From Dactylosporangium roseum (GTDB taxonomy: Bacteria; Actinomycetota; Actinomycetes; Mycobacteriales; Micromonosporaceae): a stretch of DNA of 64,000 bases. Location of the stretch: positions 5,907,501-5,971,500 of the forward strand of contig NZ_CP073721.1 in NCBI RefSeq assembly GCF_025264685.1, given 5' to 3'. Under the pieces are notes generated by a model. The model was not told the origin of the DNA, made no database searches, and was given only the letters and a program-made list of their open reading frames with translations. The translations under genes and the position numbers were made by a program. Below, one piece after another: positions 35,444 to 44,365 of this stretch (positions within the stretch are counted from its first letter, which is position 1; the number at the start of each line of letters is the position of its first letter).

Positions 35444-37969
35444 TCACACCCCGCGCAGTACCGCACCGTGCCGTTCGGCGGCGACCGCCACGGCAGCGTC
35501 ACGCGCCGCGATGGCCTCCTCACCGGTGAGCGTCCGGTCCGGGGCGCGGAACGTGAGCTTGTACGCAAGGGACTTGCGCCCCTCGCCGAGCTGCGCACCC
35601 GAGTACACGTCGAACAGCCGCACCGACTCCAGCAGCGGCCCGGCGCCCTCGGCGAGCGCCGCCTCGACGTCCGCGGCCGGGGTGGCCGCGGAGACGACGA
35701 GCGCCACGTCGATCAGCGCCGTCGGGAACGACGACAGCCGCGGCGCGACGGCCGCGCCCGGGATCGGCAGCGCGTCGAGATCGAGCTCCATCGCCACGGT
35801 CCGGCGGGGCAGGTCGAGATCCGCACAAACGGCCGGGTGGAGTTCACCCGCATGACCGACCACCGTGTCACCCACGAGGAGCGCGGCGCACCGGCCCGGG
35901 TGCCACGGCGCGACGGCCGCGGCGCGGACGGTGAGCTCGACCCCGGCGGCCGCGGCGACGATACGCGCCGCCTCCACCGCGTCGGCCCAGTCGGCCGGGC
36001 GGCCGCCGCCCCACCAGCCGCCGGGCCGCGCGTCACCGGCCACAACCGCGGCGGCGTGCCACGGCTGCCGCGGCAGCAGCGCGTCGGCGGCGGCGAGCTC
36101 CTCGGCCGGCGGCGGGCCGTCGACCCCGGCGGACGGTGCCACCTCGACCGGGCCGCCCGGCAGGAACACGAGGCCGATCTCGAACAGCGCCACGTCCCGC
36201 ATGCCGCGACCGAGGTTGCGCCGCAGCGTGGCGAGCAGCGGCGGCAGCAGCGTGGTGCGCATGCCGGGCTCCTCGTCGGAGAGCGGGTTGCGCAGCAGGA
36301 CGGCGTCGCGGCGCGGGTCGTCGGCCGGGACGCGCATCGCGTCGAGGGTCGCCGCCCCCACGAAGGGATAGTTCAGCGTCTCGACGTAGCCGGCGTCGGC
36401 CAGCGCCCGGCCGACCGTGCGCCGGCGTCGCTGCGGCGCGGTGAGCCCGTTGCCCGGCGGGGCGATCGGCAGCACGCTCGGGATCCGGTCGTAGCCGTCG
36501 AGCCGCAGCACCTCCTCGGCCAGGTCCGCCGGATCGTTGAGGTCGTGCCGCCAGCTCGGCGGGGTGACGATCACGGCCGGCGCCGAAGGCGTCGACGCGG
36601 TCGAGCCGGAGCTGATCGAGCCGCCGTCGACCTGCGTCTGCGCGCCGATCGTCGTCAGCACCTCGAGCACCCGCTCCGGGCCGTAGTCGATGCCGGCCAG
36701 CTCGGACGGGCGCGTCAGCGACATGCTGATCGGCGCCGGCGGCACCACCGCGTAGACGTCGGTGACCTGCGGGGAGATCGTGCCGCCGCCGTACTCGGCG
36801 AGCAGGGCGGCCGCACGGGCGCACGCCGCCGCCGTGATCTGCGGGTCGACGCCCCGCTCGTACCGCTTGCCGGCCTCGCTCGGCAGCTTGTGCCGGCGGA
36901 TGGTCCGGGCCACCGACAACGGATCCCAGTGCGCCGCCTCGAACAGCACGTCGACGGTCGTCGGGGACACCTCCGTGGTGGTGCCGCCCATGACCGCGGC
37001 CAGCGACACCACGCCGGTGTCGTCGGCGATGACGATGTCCTCCGGGTGCAGCGTCCGCTTGACCCCGTCGAGCGTGGTCAGCGTCTCCCCCGCGGCGGCA
37101 CGGCGGACGACCAGCGGGCCGGTGAGCTGGGCCAGGTCCCAGGCGTGCATCGGCTGGCCGAGCTCGATCATCACGTAGTTGGTGATGTCGACCGGCAGGG
37201 AGATCGACCGGATGCCGGCGACGGCGAGCCGCTGCCGCATCCACTCCGGCGTCGGTGCGAGCGGCGCGACGCCGCGGACGGCCACGGCGGTGAACCGGTC
37301 GCACGCCACGCTGTCGCGGACGTCGATCCGGTACGCCTCGGTGCCGTCGGCCTCCAGCGGGACGATCACGGCGACCGGGTCGCGGTAGGCGCCGCCGAGC
37401 GAGTGCGACAGCTCCCGCGCGATGCCACGGACCGAGAAGCAGTACCCGCGGTCGGGCGTGACGTTGATGTCGACCACGACGTCGTCGAGGCCGACGACCG
37501 GCCGGGCCTCTTGGCCGGGCTGCACAGGCGGATCGGTGTCCGGCGGCAGGACGATGATGCCGGCGTGCTCGTCGCTGATGCCGAGTTCCCTGGCCGAGCA
37601 GATCATGCCGTTGGACATGTGCCCGTAGGTCTTGCGGGCCGAGATCGCGAACCCGCCGGGCAGGACGGCGCCGGGCAGCGCGACCACGACGAGGTCGCCC
37701 TCGGCGAAGTTGCGGGCGCCGCAGATGATGCCCTGGGGCTGCTCCGCTCCGACGTCGACCAGGCAGTACCGGATCGGCTTCTTGAGCCCTTGCAGTTCCT
37801 CGATGTTCTCGACGCGGCCGACCACGAGCGGCCCCTCGACGGTGGCGCCGGTGTCGGTCATCTCCTCGACCTCGAGGCCGACCTTGACCAGCGCCTTCTC
37901 CAGCCCGTCGGCGTCGAGGTCCGCGGGCAGGTCGACGTGCTCGCGCAGCCAGGACAGCGTTACGCGCAC
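35444..37969 (-). CDS. pheT: phenylalanyl-tRNA synthetase beta chain
   Basis: This 841-residue large subunit has the order: B1/B6 start (VRVTLSWLREHVDLPADLDA), tRNA-binding EMAP-like domain (about 40-150, LVVGRVENIEEL, RNFAEGDLVVVALPGAVLPG), B5 DNA-binding-like domain (about 400-480), the catalytic-like core with GMRTTLLPPLL, and a C-terminal anticodon-binding FDX-ACB domain (SSFPTALIDVALVV to the end). Length is normal. GTG start with GGGAGG 6 nt upstream, 1 nt after pheS. It acts as an alpha2-beta2 enzyme with PheS. Confidence 0.96.
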   Translation of the reverse strand: MRVTLSWLREHVDLPADLDADGLEKALVKVGLEVEEMTDTGATVEGPLVVGRVENIEELQGLKKPIRYCLVDVGAEQPQGIICGARNFAEGDLVVVALPGAVLPGGFAISARKTYGHMSNGMICSARELGISDEHAGIIVLPPDTDPPVQPGQEARPVVGLDDVVVDINVTPDRGYCFSVRGIARELSHSLGGAYRDPVAVIVPLEADGTEAYRIDVRDSVACDRFTAVAVRGVAPLAPTPEWMRQRLAVAGIRSISLPVDITNYVMIELGQPMHAWDLAQLTGPLVVRRAAAGETLTTLDGVKRTLHPEDIVIADDTGVVSLAAVMGGTTTEVSPTTVDVLFEAAHWDPLSVARTIRRHKLPSEAGKRYERGVDPQITAAACARAAALLAEYGGGTISPQVTDVYAVVPPAPISMSLTRPSELAGIDYGPERVLEVLTTIGAQTQVDGGSISSGSTASTPSAPAVIVTPPSWRHDLNDPADLAEEVLRLDGYDRIPSVLPIAPPGNGLTAPQRRRRTVGRALADAGYVETLNYPFVGAATLDAMRVPADDPRRDAVLLRNPLSDEEPGMRTTLLPPLLATLRRNLGRGMRDVALFEIGLVFLPGGPVEVAPSAGVDGPPPAEELAAADALLPRQPWHAAAVVAGDARPGGWWGGGRPADWADAVEAARIVAAAAGVELTVRAAAVAPWHPGRCAALLVGDTVVGHAGELHPAVCADLDLPRRTVAMELDLDALPIPGAAVAPRLSSFPTALIDVALVVSAATPAADVEAALAEGAGPLLESVRLFDVYSGAQLGEGRKSLAYKLTFRAPDRTLTGEEAIAARDAAVAVAAERHGAVLRGV

Positions 37970-37970
37970 C

Positions 37971-39050
37971 TCATGCCTCCCATCCGAACGCCCGCGCGTA
38001 CCGCACGTCGCCCTCCACCATGTCGCGCATGTCGCTCGCCTCGTTGCGGAACATGAGCGTCCGCTCGATGCCCATGCCGAACGCGAACCCGGAATACTCG
38101 TCCGGGTCGATGCCGCAGGCACGCAGCACCCGCGGGTTGACCATGCCGCAGCCGCCCCACTCGACCCAGCGCGGGCCGTCGCGGTGCTGCGGGAACCACA
38201 GGTCCATCTCGGCGCCCGGCTCGACGAACGGGAAGTACGACGGGCGCAGGCGGGTCTTCGCCTCCGGGCCGAACATCATCCGGGCGAAGTGGTCCAGCGT
38301 CCCCTTGAGGTGCGCCATCGTGATGCCCTTGTCCACGACCAGGCCCTCGACCTGGTGGAACACCGGCGTGTGCGTGGCGTCGAGCTCGTCGGTGCGGTAC
38401 ACCCGGCCGGGGCAGACGATGTAGATCGGCGGCTTCCGGGTGGTCATCGTGCGCGCCTGCACCGGCGAGGTGTGGGTCCGCAGGACCAGCCGTGAGTCGT
38501 CCTCGACCCCGGTGGCGGCGACGAAGAACGTGTCCATCATCGACCGGGCCGGATGGTCCGGGTGCATGTTGAGGGCGTCGAAGTTGTACCACTCCCATTC
38601 GACCTCGGGTCCCTCGGCGACCTCGTAGCCCATGCCGACGAACAGGTCGGCGACCCGCTCCATGAGGCTGGTCAGGGGGTGCTGGGCACCCAACGGCCGG
38701 CGGTCGGCCGGCAGTGTGACGTCGACGGCCTCCTCGACCAGGACACGCTCCTCCCGCTCCGCGGTGAGGGTGGCGAGCCGGGCGTCGTAGGCGGCCTGGA
38801 CGGCGACGCGGGCGAGGTTGACACGCTTGCCGGCGTCGGCCTTCGCAGCCGGCGGGAGGCTGCCGATCTCGCGGCGGGCCAAAGACACCGGGGCGCGGTC
38901 ACCGAGGTGGTGGTGCTTCAGCGCGGCGAGCGCGTCGAGATCGGCCGCGCCGGCGAACGCCTTGTCGGCCGCGGCGACGGCGTCGTCGAGGGCGCTCTGG
39001 TCGAGCAGCGCGGCCTGTTTCGGATCATACGGATCATTGCGGTACGTCAT
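37971..39050 (-). CDS. pheS: phenylalanyl-tRNA synthetase alpha chain
   Basis: This 359-residue catalytic subunit has an N-terminal coiled coil (about 15-90), then class II motif 2 (GRVYRTDELDATHTPVFHQVEGLVVD), FFGPEAK-like FGPEAKTRLRPSYFPFVEPG, and motif 3 FGMGIERTLMF. The Phe-binding pocket residues lie in this last part. ATG start after GGGAAGAG. A TACACT box at 39089-39084 could be the -10 element of the pheST promoter; no good -35 is seen. No T-box leader was found. Confidence 0.96.
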   Translation of the reverse strand: MTYRNDPYDPKQAALLDQSALDDAVAAADKAFAGAADLDALAALKHHHLGDRAPVSLARREIGSLPPAAKADAGKRVNLARVAVQAAYDARLATLTAEREERVLVEEAVDVTLPADRRPLGAQHPLTSLMERVADLFVGMGYEVAEGPEVEWEWYNFDALNMHPDHPARSMMDTFFVAATGVEDDSRLVLRTHTSPVQARTMTTRKPPIYIVCPGRVYRTDELDATHTPVFHQVEGLVVDKGITMAHLKGTLDHFARMMFGPEAKTRLRPSYFPFVEPGAEMDLWFPQHRDGPRWVEWGGCGMVNPRVLRACGIDPDEYSGFAFGMGIERTLMFRNEASDMRDMVEGDVRYARAFGWEA

Positions 39051-39183
39051 CAGACTCTTCCCACAGCGAGATTGGCCTCGGACAGTGTAGTGAGGTGAGG
39101 TCCGCCCGCCGGCCGTGGGAGACGTCAGGAGCCGTGCCGTCCCGTCCGCCCACCGTCACCGGCGGGCCACCTAAACAGGACGC

Positions 39184-39954
39184 TCATTCCGACTCCCTCA
39201 TCGCTTTCGCGGAACTGTACAAGCATACGGCGGCCGCCGCGGCGAGATTCAGGCTCTCGGCGCCGCCGAGGATCGGCACCCGCACACGCGCGTCGGCGAG
39301 CTCCTTGAGGGCGGCCGGGAGGCCGTGCGCCTCCGAACCGAACAGCCAGGCGGTCGGCCGGGCCGGCGCGGGCAGCTCGAACAGGTCGGTCTCGCCGTAG
39401 CCGTCGGCGGCCAGCACCCGCAGGCCGCTCTCCCGCAAGGCCGCCACGGCGGCCGCGGCGTCGCGGGCCCGGACCACGTCGACGTGGAACAGGCTGCCGG
39501 CCGAGGCACGGACGGCCTTGCCGTTGTACGGGTCGACGCTGTCACCGGCGAAGACGACGGCGGTCGCCCCGGCCGCGTCGGCGGTGCGCAGGACGGTCCC
39601 CGCGTTGCCGGGGTCGCGGATGTCGGCGCAGACGGCCACGAGTCGCGGCCGGCGGTCCAGCGCTTCGCGCAGCGGCACGTCCCGCTGCCGGCAGACCGCC
39701 ACCAGGCCCTGCGGCTGGACGGTCTCGGTGAGCGCCTGGAGCGCGGCGTCGTCGACGAGGCTCGCGTCGTGCGTGAGCTCGGGGTGGCGGGCGTGCGCCT
39801 CGGCGGTGCAGAACACCTCCGCGACCACACCGGCCTTCAGCGCCTCGCGGACCGCCTGGGGCCCTTCGGCCAGGAAGCGGCCCGTCTCGTCCCGGTCCCG
39901 GCGGCGGCGCAGGCGCCGGGCAGCGACGACCCGGGGCGTCCGAACGGTGAACAC
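39184..39954 (-). CDS. TrmH/SpoU-family RNA 2'-O-methyltransferase
   Basis: This 256-residue SPOUT enzyme has an N-terminal L30e-like substrate-binding domain (about 1-95) and a C-terminal knotted domain with the three SpoU motifs: DIRDPGNAGTVLRTADAAGA, LFGSEAHGLP and VPILGGAESLNLAAAAAV. It probably methylates a ribose in 23S rRNA, as its regular place after rplT suggests. GTG start 20 nt after rplT. Exact target not known. Confidence 0.9.
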   Translation of the reverse strand: MFTVRTPRVVAARRLRRRRDRDETGRFLAEGPQAVREALKAGVVAEVFCTAEAHARHPELTHDASLVDDAALQALTETVQPQGLVAVCRQRDVPLREALDRRPRLVAVCADIRDPGNAGTVLRTADAAGATAVVFAGDSVDPYNGKAVRASAGSLFHVDVVRARDAAAAVAALRESGLRVLAADGYGETDLFELPAPARPTAWLFGSEAHGLPAALKELADARVRVPILGGAESLNLAAAAAVCLYSSAKAMRESE

Positions 39955-39973
39955 CCCGGGTCGACGGGAACGG

Positions 39974-40336
39974 TCAGGCTGCGGCAACGGCCGTCTTCGC
40001 CACCTGGACCAGGCCGCTGAACGCCTTCGCGTCGCTGACGGCGAGCTCGGCGAGGATCTTGCGGTCCACCTCGACACCGGCCAGGCGCAGGCCCTGGATC
40101 AGCCGGTTGTAGGTGAGGCCGTTCTCGCGGGCCGCGGCGTTGATCCGGGTGATCCACAACTGGCGGAAGTCACCCTTCCGGTCACGCCGGTCGCGGTAGG
40201 CGTACTGCATCGAGTGCAGCATCTGCTCCTTGGCCTTGCGGTACAGCCGCGAGCGCTGCCCGCGGTAGCCGCTGGCGGTCTCCAGGACGGTGCGGCGCTT
40301 CTTCTGGGCGTTCACTGCCCGCTTCACGCGTGCCAC
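39974..40336 (-). CDS. rplT: 50S ribosomal protein L20
   Basis: This 120-residue protein is nearly invariant in form: MARVKRAVNAQKKRRTVLE, GYRGQRSRLYRKAKEQMLHS, YAYRDRRDRKGDFRQLWITR, INAAARENGLTYNRLI. L20 binds 23S rRNA early in assembly and in some bacteria represses its own infC-rpmI-rplT operon. The C-terminal tail AKTAVAAA is the usual variable end. Confidence 0.97.
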   Translation of the reverse strand: MARVKRAVNAQKKRRTVLETASGYRGQRSRLYRKAKEQMLHSMQYAYRDRRDRKGDFRQLWITRINAAARENGLTYNRLIQGLRLAGVEVDRKILAELAVSDAKAFSGLVQVAKTAVAAA

Positions 40337-40420
40337 GGTTCGTTACTCCTCATGCGAGACCGGCCCCAGGTACGGGCCGGTCGAAAAGTCGAAAGGGTCG
40401 GGGGGTTGTGGCGCCGCGTG

Positions 40421-40615
40421 TTACCGGCCGAGCAACTTGTTGACGCGCGCGGTCTCCGACTTGGCGAGCTCGACCGTGCCGCTGAGGCGGCGGGTCCGCT
40501 TGCTGGGCTTGACCTCCAGCAGGTGGCGCTTGCCGGCCGGCTCCGCGAGGATCTTGCCGCGTCCGGTGATCTTCACGCGCTTCTTCATCCCGGAGTGCGG
40601 TTTGAACTTCGGCAT
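40421..40615 (-). CDS. rpmI: 50S ribosomal protein L35
   Basis: This 64-residue basic protein begins MPKFKPHSGMKKRVKITGRG and ends ELAKSETARVNKLLGR, with KRHLLEVKPSKRTRRL in the middle. It lies between infC and rplT as in most bacteria. ATG start chosen from the family N-terminus. Confidence 0.96.
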   Translation of the reverse strand: MPKFKPHSGMKKRVKITGRGKILAEPAGKRHLLEVKPSKRTRRLSGTVELAKSETARVNKLLGR

Positions 40616-40754
40616 GCTTGTGCTGCCCTTCATCAGGTTGCGCCGGCACCCTGTCCTTACCTGAGCAGGGTGCCGTGGCGCTCCGGCGCGCAGCCGGGAC
40701 TCCGCGCTGTGCGGGCCCGCCCGCACGTCGCGGTTGGTGGATATGACGGTGCGG

Positions 40755-41375
40755 TTATGCCTTGTCGGCGGTGACGACCTCGGGCAGCTCGGCGGGTGTT
40801 TCGCCCTCCGAGCTCGGGCCGCCGTCCGCCCTGGTCTCGCGGGACTGGGTCGCCGCGGCCTTCACGTTGCGATGCGGTGCCAAGACCATGATCATGTTGC
40901 GGCCGTCCTGCTTGGGCGCGGCCTCGACGAAGCCCAGCTCCGAGATCTCCTCCGAGAGCTTGCGCAGCAGCCGGAACCCCAGCTCCGGGCGGCTCTGCTC
41001 GCGGCCACGGAACATGATCGTTACCTTGACCTTGTCGCCCGCCTTCAGAAACCGCACCACGTGACCCTTCTTGGTCTCGTAGTCGTGCGGATCGATCTTC
41101 GGGCGGAGCTTCATCTCCTTGATGACGGTCTGCTGCTGGTTACGCCGGGCTTCCCGGGCCTTGAGCGCGCTCTCGTACTTGAACTTGCCGAAGTCCATGA
41201 GCTTGCAGACGGGCGGGCGTGCCATGGGCGCAACTTCGACCAGGTCCAGGTCCACGTCGGCGGCTAGCTGGAGGGCGCGCTCGAGCGGGACGATGCCCAC
41301 CTGCTCACCCTCCGGGCCGACCAGCCGGACCTCACGTGCCCGGATCTGCTCGTTGACGCGTGGCTCGACGCTGAT
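40755..41375 (-). CDS. infC: translation initiation factor IF-3, apparent AUC start
   Basis: This protein of about 206 residues binds the 30S subunit, keeps subunits apart and checks the start codon. The conserved N-terminus ISVEPRVNEQIRAREVRLVG runs on to an ATC codon at 41375, with a strong GAGGAGG at 41386-41380. No ATG, GTG or TTG lies in frame near it. The first in-frame standard start (41300) would lose the conserved first 25 residues. AUU/AUC/AUA starts are a known feature of infC and allow IF-3 to limit its own synthesis. The C-terminal tail beyond the core is acidic and variable. Confidence 0.93.
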   Translation of the reverse strand: MSVEPRVNEQIRAREVRLVGPEGEQVGIVPLERALQLAADVDLDLVEVAPMARPPVCKLMDFGKFKYESALKAREARRNQQQTVIKEMKLRPKIDPHDYETKKGHVVRFLKAGDKVKVTIMFRGREQSRPELGFRLLRKLSEEISELGFVEAAPKQDGRNMIMVLAPHRNVKAAATQSRETRADGGPSSEGETPAELPEVVTADKA

Positions 41376-41487
41376 GTGGCCTCCTCGATCGGTGTTTCAC
41401 TCTGGTGGTCGACGCGCATCCGCGGCTTCGGACGCCTGTCCATCCGGCGCCGGGGCACTCCACGCCTGGCGAACTGCCACGACGCTC

Positions 41488-41527
41488 AAAACGGAAAAGC
41501 CCCGCCGCGCTGCGCGCATGCGAGGGC
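41488..41527 (-). promoter_or_regulatory. possible transcription attenuator in the infC leader
   Basis: On the minus strand, CCTCGC and GCGGGG (inner GCGC pairs) form a GC hairpin at 41527-41499, followed directly by CTTTTCCGTTTT. It lies about 110 nt upstream of the infC start, so transcription may stop or pause before the operon. Control by L20 or IF-3 is only a guess. Confidence 0.45.
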
Positions 41528-41653
41528 CCACTCGACCAACCGCGGCCTGACGGCCTCGGCGGTCGGACCGGACCCGGCCGCCTGGAGCCACACGGGTGGG
41601 AGCTTCGCTCCGCTTCGAACACCCCGTCACGGACGGGATGCGGTCGACGACGA

Positions 41654-42115
41654 CTACTCTACCACGCCTGCCGCGCGGCTCGCCGTGTGCAGGGCACGCA
41701 GCCGGCGAGCCGCCTGGACGGCGTGCTCCTTGTCGGTCATCTGCACCGCCATCACCGCGACCCGCTCGTCGTCGTTCAGGTCGAGCGTGAGCCACGGGGT
41801 GCCCCGGCCGAAGGTCACCGCCCGAACCACGTCCCACGGCAGGTCGTAGGAGCCGACGATGTTGCGCACCCGCACCCCGTGCTCGTCGGCGTCGACGCGC
41901 GGGCGGGTCATCAGCAGGATGCCCGCGGCGGCGCACAGGCCGAGGCCGATCATCGCCGCCTGGTCGCCGCGCTGGAAGTACCCCGGCCCGTCGCCGGTCG
42001 GGCCGTGCAGGCCGAGGGCGATCAGGGTGAAGACCACGACGACGATCGGTGCCAGGACATATGCCACGGCGCGCGCCTTGCGCGGCCGTGCGGTGACGGT
42101 GCCGGTGCTGCTCAC
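41654..42115 (-). CDS. two-TM PH-domain protein following hisG
   Basis: This 153-residue protein has two membrane segments (about 17-37 and 53-69: AYVLAPIVVVVFTLIALGL; AAMIGLGLCAAAGILLM), then a PH-like domain (VDADEHGVRVRNIVGSYDLP, WDVVRAVTFGRGTPWLTLDL). It begins 16 nt after hisG and so belongs to the same transcript. Such genes often follow hisG in actinobacteria, though a link to histidine synthesis has not been shown. Confidence 0.75.
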   Translation of the reverse strand: MSSTGTVTARPRKARAVAYVLAPIVVVVFTLIALGLHGPTGDGPGYFQRGDQAAMIGLGLCAAAGILLMTRPRVDADEHGVRVRNIVGSYDLPWDVVRAVTFGRGTPWLTLDLNDDERVAVMAVQMTDKEHAVQAARRLRALHTASRAAGVVE

Positions 42116-42131
42116 AGCCTGCAGTCTGCCA

Positions 42132-42986
42132 CTACAGCCGGCAGGCGTGGATGTCGGTCACCAGGATGGCCCGCGCGCCCACGTCGTAGAGCTCGTCCAT
42201 GATCCGGTGCATCTCGGCGCGCTGGACCATCGCCTGCACCGCCACCCAGCCCTCGCGGTGCAGCGGGGAGATGGTCGGCGACTCCATGCCCGGGGTCAGC
42301 GCCACCGCGGCGTCGAGCGAGTCGGCGCGCACGTCGTAGGCGAGCATCACGTAGCGGCGCGCCACCAGGACACCCTGCAGGCGGCGCAGGAGCTGGTTGG
42401 CGGCGGCCGGCGGCGCACCCGAGCCGGCCCGGCGGATCAGCACCGCCGACGACTGGAGGATCGGCTCGCCGATCGTCTCCAGGCCGGCCTGGCGCAGCGT
42501 GGCACCGGTCTCCACCACGTCGGCGATGACGTCGGCGACGCCCAGGCGGATGGCGTTCTCGACCGCGCCGTCCAGCCGGATCACCTCGGCCCGGACGGCA
42601 CGCTCGGCGAAGTACCGCCGCATGACCCCCGGATAGGCGGTGGCGACCCGCAGGCCGGCGAGATCCCCGGGCTCCGCCCCCTTCAGCGAGCCCGGCACGG
42701 CGGCGAACCGGAAGGTGGCCCGGGCGAAGCCCAGGTCGAGCAGTTCCTCGGCGTCGTTCTCGGCGTCGAGGAGCAGGTCACGACCGGTCACGCCGAGGTC
42801 GAGGTCGCCCGACCCGACGTACGTGGCGATGTCGCGGGGGCGCAGGTAGAAGAACTCGACGTCGTTGGCGACGTCGCGGCACAGCAGGTCCTTCGGGTCG
42901 GACCGCTGGCGATACCCGGCCTCCCGCAGCATCTCGGCGGCAGGTCCGGAGAGGGTTCCTTTGTTCGGGACGGCGATGCGCAGCAC
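42132..42986 (-). CDS. hisG: ATP phosphoribosyltransferase
   Basis: This 284-residue long-form enzyme carries out the first step of histidine synthesis, ATP plus PRPP. It has MLRIAVPNKGTLSG, the PRPP loop as GVADVIADVVETGATLRQAG, and a C-terminal ACT-like regulatory domain (about 210-284, ATPGMESPTISPLH as LTPGMESPTISPLH) for feedback by histidine. ATG start. It follows hisE by 45 nt. Confidence 0.95.
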   Translation of the reverse strand: MLRIAVPNKGTLSGPAAEMLREAGYRQRSDPKDLLCRDVANDVEFFYLRPRDIATYVGSGDLDLGVTGRDLLLDAENDAEELLDLGFARATFRFAAVPGSLKGAEPGDLAGLRVATAYPGVMRRYFAERAVRAEVIRLDGAVENAIRLGVADVIADVVETGATLRQAGLETIGEPILQSSAVLIRRAGSGAPPAAANQLLRRLQGVLVARRYVMLAYDVRADSLDAAVALTPGMESPTISPLHREGWVAVQAMVQRAEMHRIMDELYDVGARAILVTDIHACRL

Positions 42987-43031
42987 GGGACGGCTCCTCT
43001 GTCGATCGGCGGGGAACGGCGGGGTGTCCGA

Positions 43032-43295
43032 CTACAGATGTCGGTACACGTCCTCCAGCTCCAGGCCGGTCGCCAGCATCAGGCACTGCACCTGGTAGAG
43101 CAGTTGCGACAGCTCCTCGGCGGTGCGCTCACGCCCCTCGTGCTCGGCCGCCATCCAGCTCTCGGCGGCCTCCTCGACGACCTTCTTGCCGATGAAGTGC
43201 ACGCCCTTCTCCAGCGCCGCGACGGTGCCGGAGCCGGGGGTGCCCGCCGCGGCCTTGGCGGCCAGCTCGGCGAACAGCTCGTCGAAGGTCTTCAC
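43032..43295 (-). CDS. hisE: phosphoribosyl-ATP pyrophosphatase
   Basis: This 87-residue all-helical MazG-like enzyme has KTFDELFAELAAKAAAGTPG, KGVHFIGKKVVEEAAESWMA (with the metal-binding EExxE-like acid cluster) and ELSQLLYQVQCLMLATGLEL. It performs the second step of histidine synthesis. GTG at 43295; GACAAT lies 8-9 nt upstream with no ribosome site, so the mRNA may be leaderless. Confidence 0.94.
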   Translation of the reverse strand: MKTFDELFAELAAKAAAGTPGSGTVAALEKGVHFIGKKVVEEAAESWMAAEHEGRERTAEELSQLLYQVQCLMLATGLELEDVYRHL

Positions 43296-43360
43296 GGGCA
43301 CGAATTGTCGCAGGAGCGGCCGCCGTGCCGGAAGCCGGATTACGACAGGCGTGTCCTGCC

Positions 43361-44365
43361 TCACCCGACCGTGACGTCGTGATCGTCGACACCCTGCACA
43401 CTGCCGTCCTTCACCGACACGAAGAACGCCTCGACCGTGTACCTCCCCGGCGGCAGGTTCACCGGCACCCGCGCCTCCCCCAGGCTCGGCGCGCCCGCGC
43501 TCAGGTGGACGACCTGCTCGACGACGACCTTCCCGCCCGCCCCGCGGATCCGCAGGTTGACCGTACCCTCGAAGACGACCCCGGCGAGGTGCACCGTGAA
43601 GCGCTGACCGACCCGTTCGTCGTATCGCGGGTCGATCACCCACACGGGCCCCAGGACGTCGGCGTACGGCGCCTGGCGGGGGGTCTCGGCGGGCCCGCCG
43701 TCGACCACGATCCGGATCCGGGTGGCCTTCTTGACGGAGGTGTACGTCGAGGCCGCCGACACCGTGTACAGCAGTTGCTGGACGGCGAGCGGCCGGGTCT
43801 CCTCCCGTGGCCACGCACCGACGTCACCGAGTTCGACCGTGACCGTGCCGCCGTCGATCGACACCCCGCGCACCGTCACGCCGCCCGGCCAGAGCGTGTC
43901 GTAGTCCGGGTCGTAGGCGTCGCCGTGCAACGACTCGGCGACGGCGGCGGCGATCCGCCCCTCGTCGGTGTCCGCGGTCAGGCGCAGGGCGTGGAACTCG
44001 CGGTACAACTTCCCGTTGCGCGTGAAGTAGACCGGCAGCTCGACGGTGGCGGGGCCACCCCCCGCCGGCGGCGTGGCGGGCGGTGGCGGGCCGGGCTCCC
44101 GGGACAGGAGCGCCGGCGGATCCGCGCTCGACGACGCGGCCGGCGGCAGCGGCGGCGCCCCGCGGTCGGGGACGAACACGGCCACGCCCGCCGCCATCGC
44201 CGTGGCGGCGGCGGCCGCCGCGCCGATCGTCGCCCAGCCCCGGTGATGCCGCTCCGCGGTCCGCGTCCGGATCCGTGGCAGCGCGTCGGGCGACGGCTCC
44301 ACCTCGAGCGCGCGGGCACGCAGCGCCTCGCTGAGTCGCTGTTCGGCTGTCTCGCCCGGCCTCAT
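43361..44365 (-). CDS. single-TM GerMN/Gmad2 protein, possible sensor or anti-sigma partner
   Basis: This 334-residue protein has a short cytosolic N-terminus (1-43), one membrane segment (about 44-65), a Pro/Ala/Ser linker, then two extracellular domains: GerMN (about 107-225; VELPVYFTRNGKLYREF, TVTVELGDVGAW, AVQQLLYTVSA) and an Ig-like Gmad2 domain (about 240-334). Its ATG overlaps the stop of the ECF sigma gene. The arrangement (sigma gene, then membrane protein with small cytosolic part) suggests it may hold or signal to that sigma factor. No known anti-sigma motif is visible. Confidence 0.8.
   Translation of the reverse strand: MRPGETAEQRLSEALRARALEVEPSPDALPRIRTRTAERHHRGWATIGAAAAAATAMAAGVAVFVPDRGAPPLPPAASSSADPPALLSREPGPPPPATPPAGGGPATVELPVYFTRNGKLYREFHALRLTADTDEGRIAAAVAESLHGDAYDPDYDTLWPGGVTVRGVSIDGGTVTVELGDVGAWPREETRPLAVQQLLYTVSAASTYTSVKKATRIRIVVDGGPAETPRQAPYADVLGPVWVIDPRYDERVGQRFTVHLAGVVFEGTVNLRIRGAGGKVVVEQVVHLSAGAPSLGEARVPVNLPPGRYTVEAFFVSVKDGSVQGVDDHDVTVG

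Noticed and set aside
39051..39183. Possible T-box or leader RNA before pheS
   Set aside because: No specifier loop, T-box motif or terminator hairpin could be found; only a possible -10 box.
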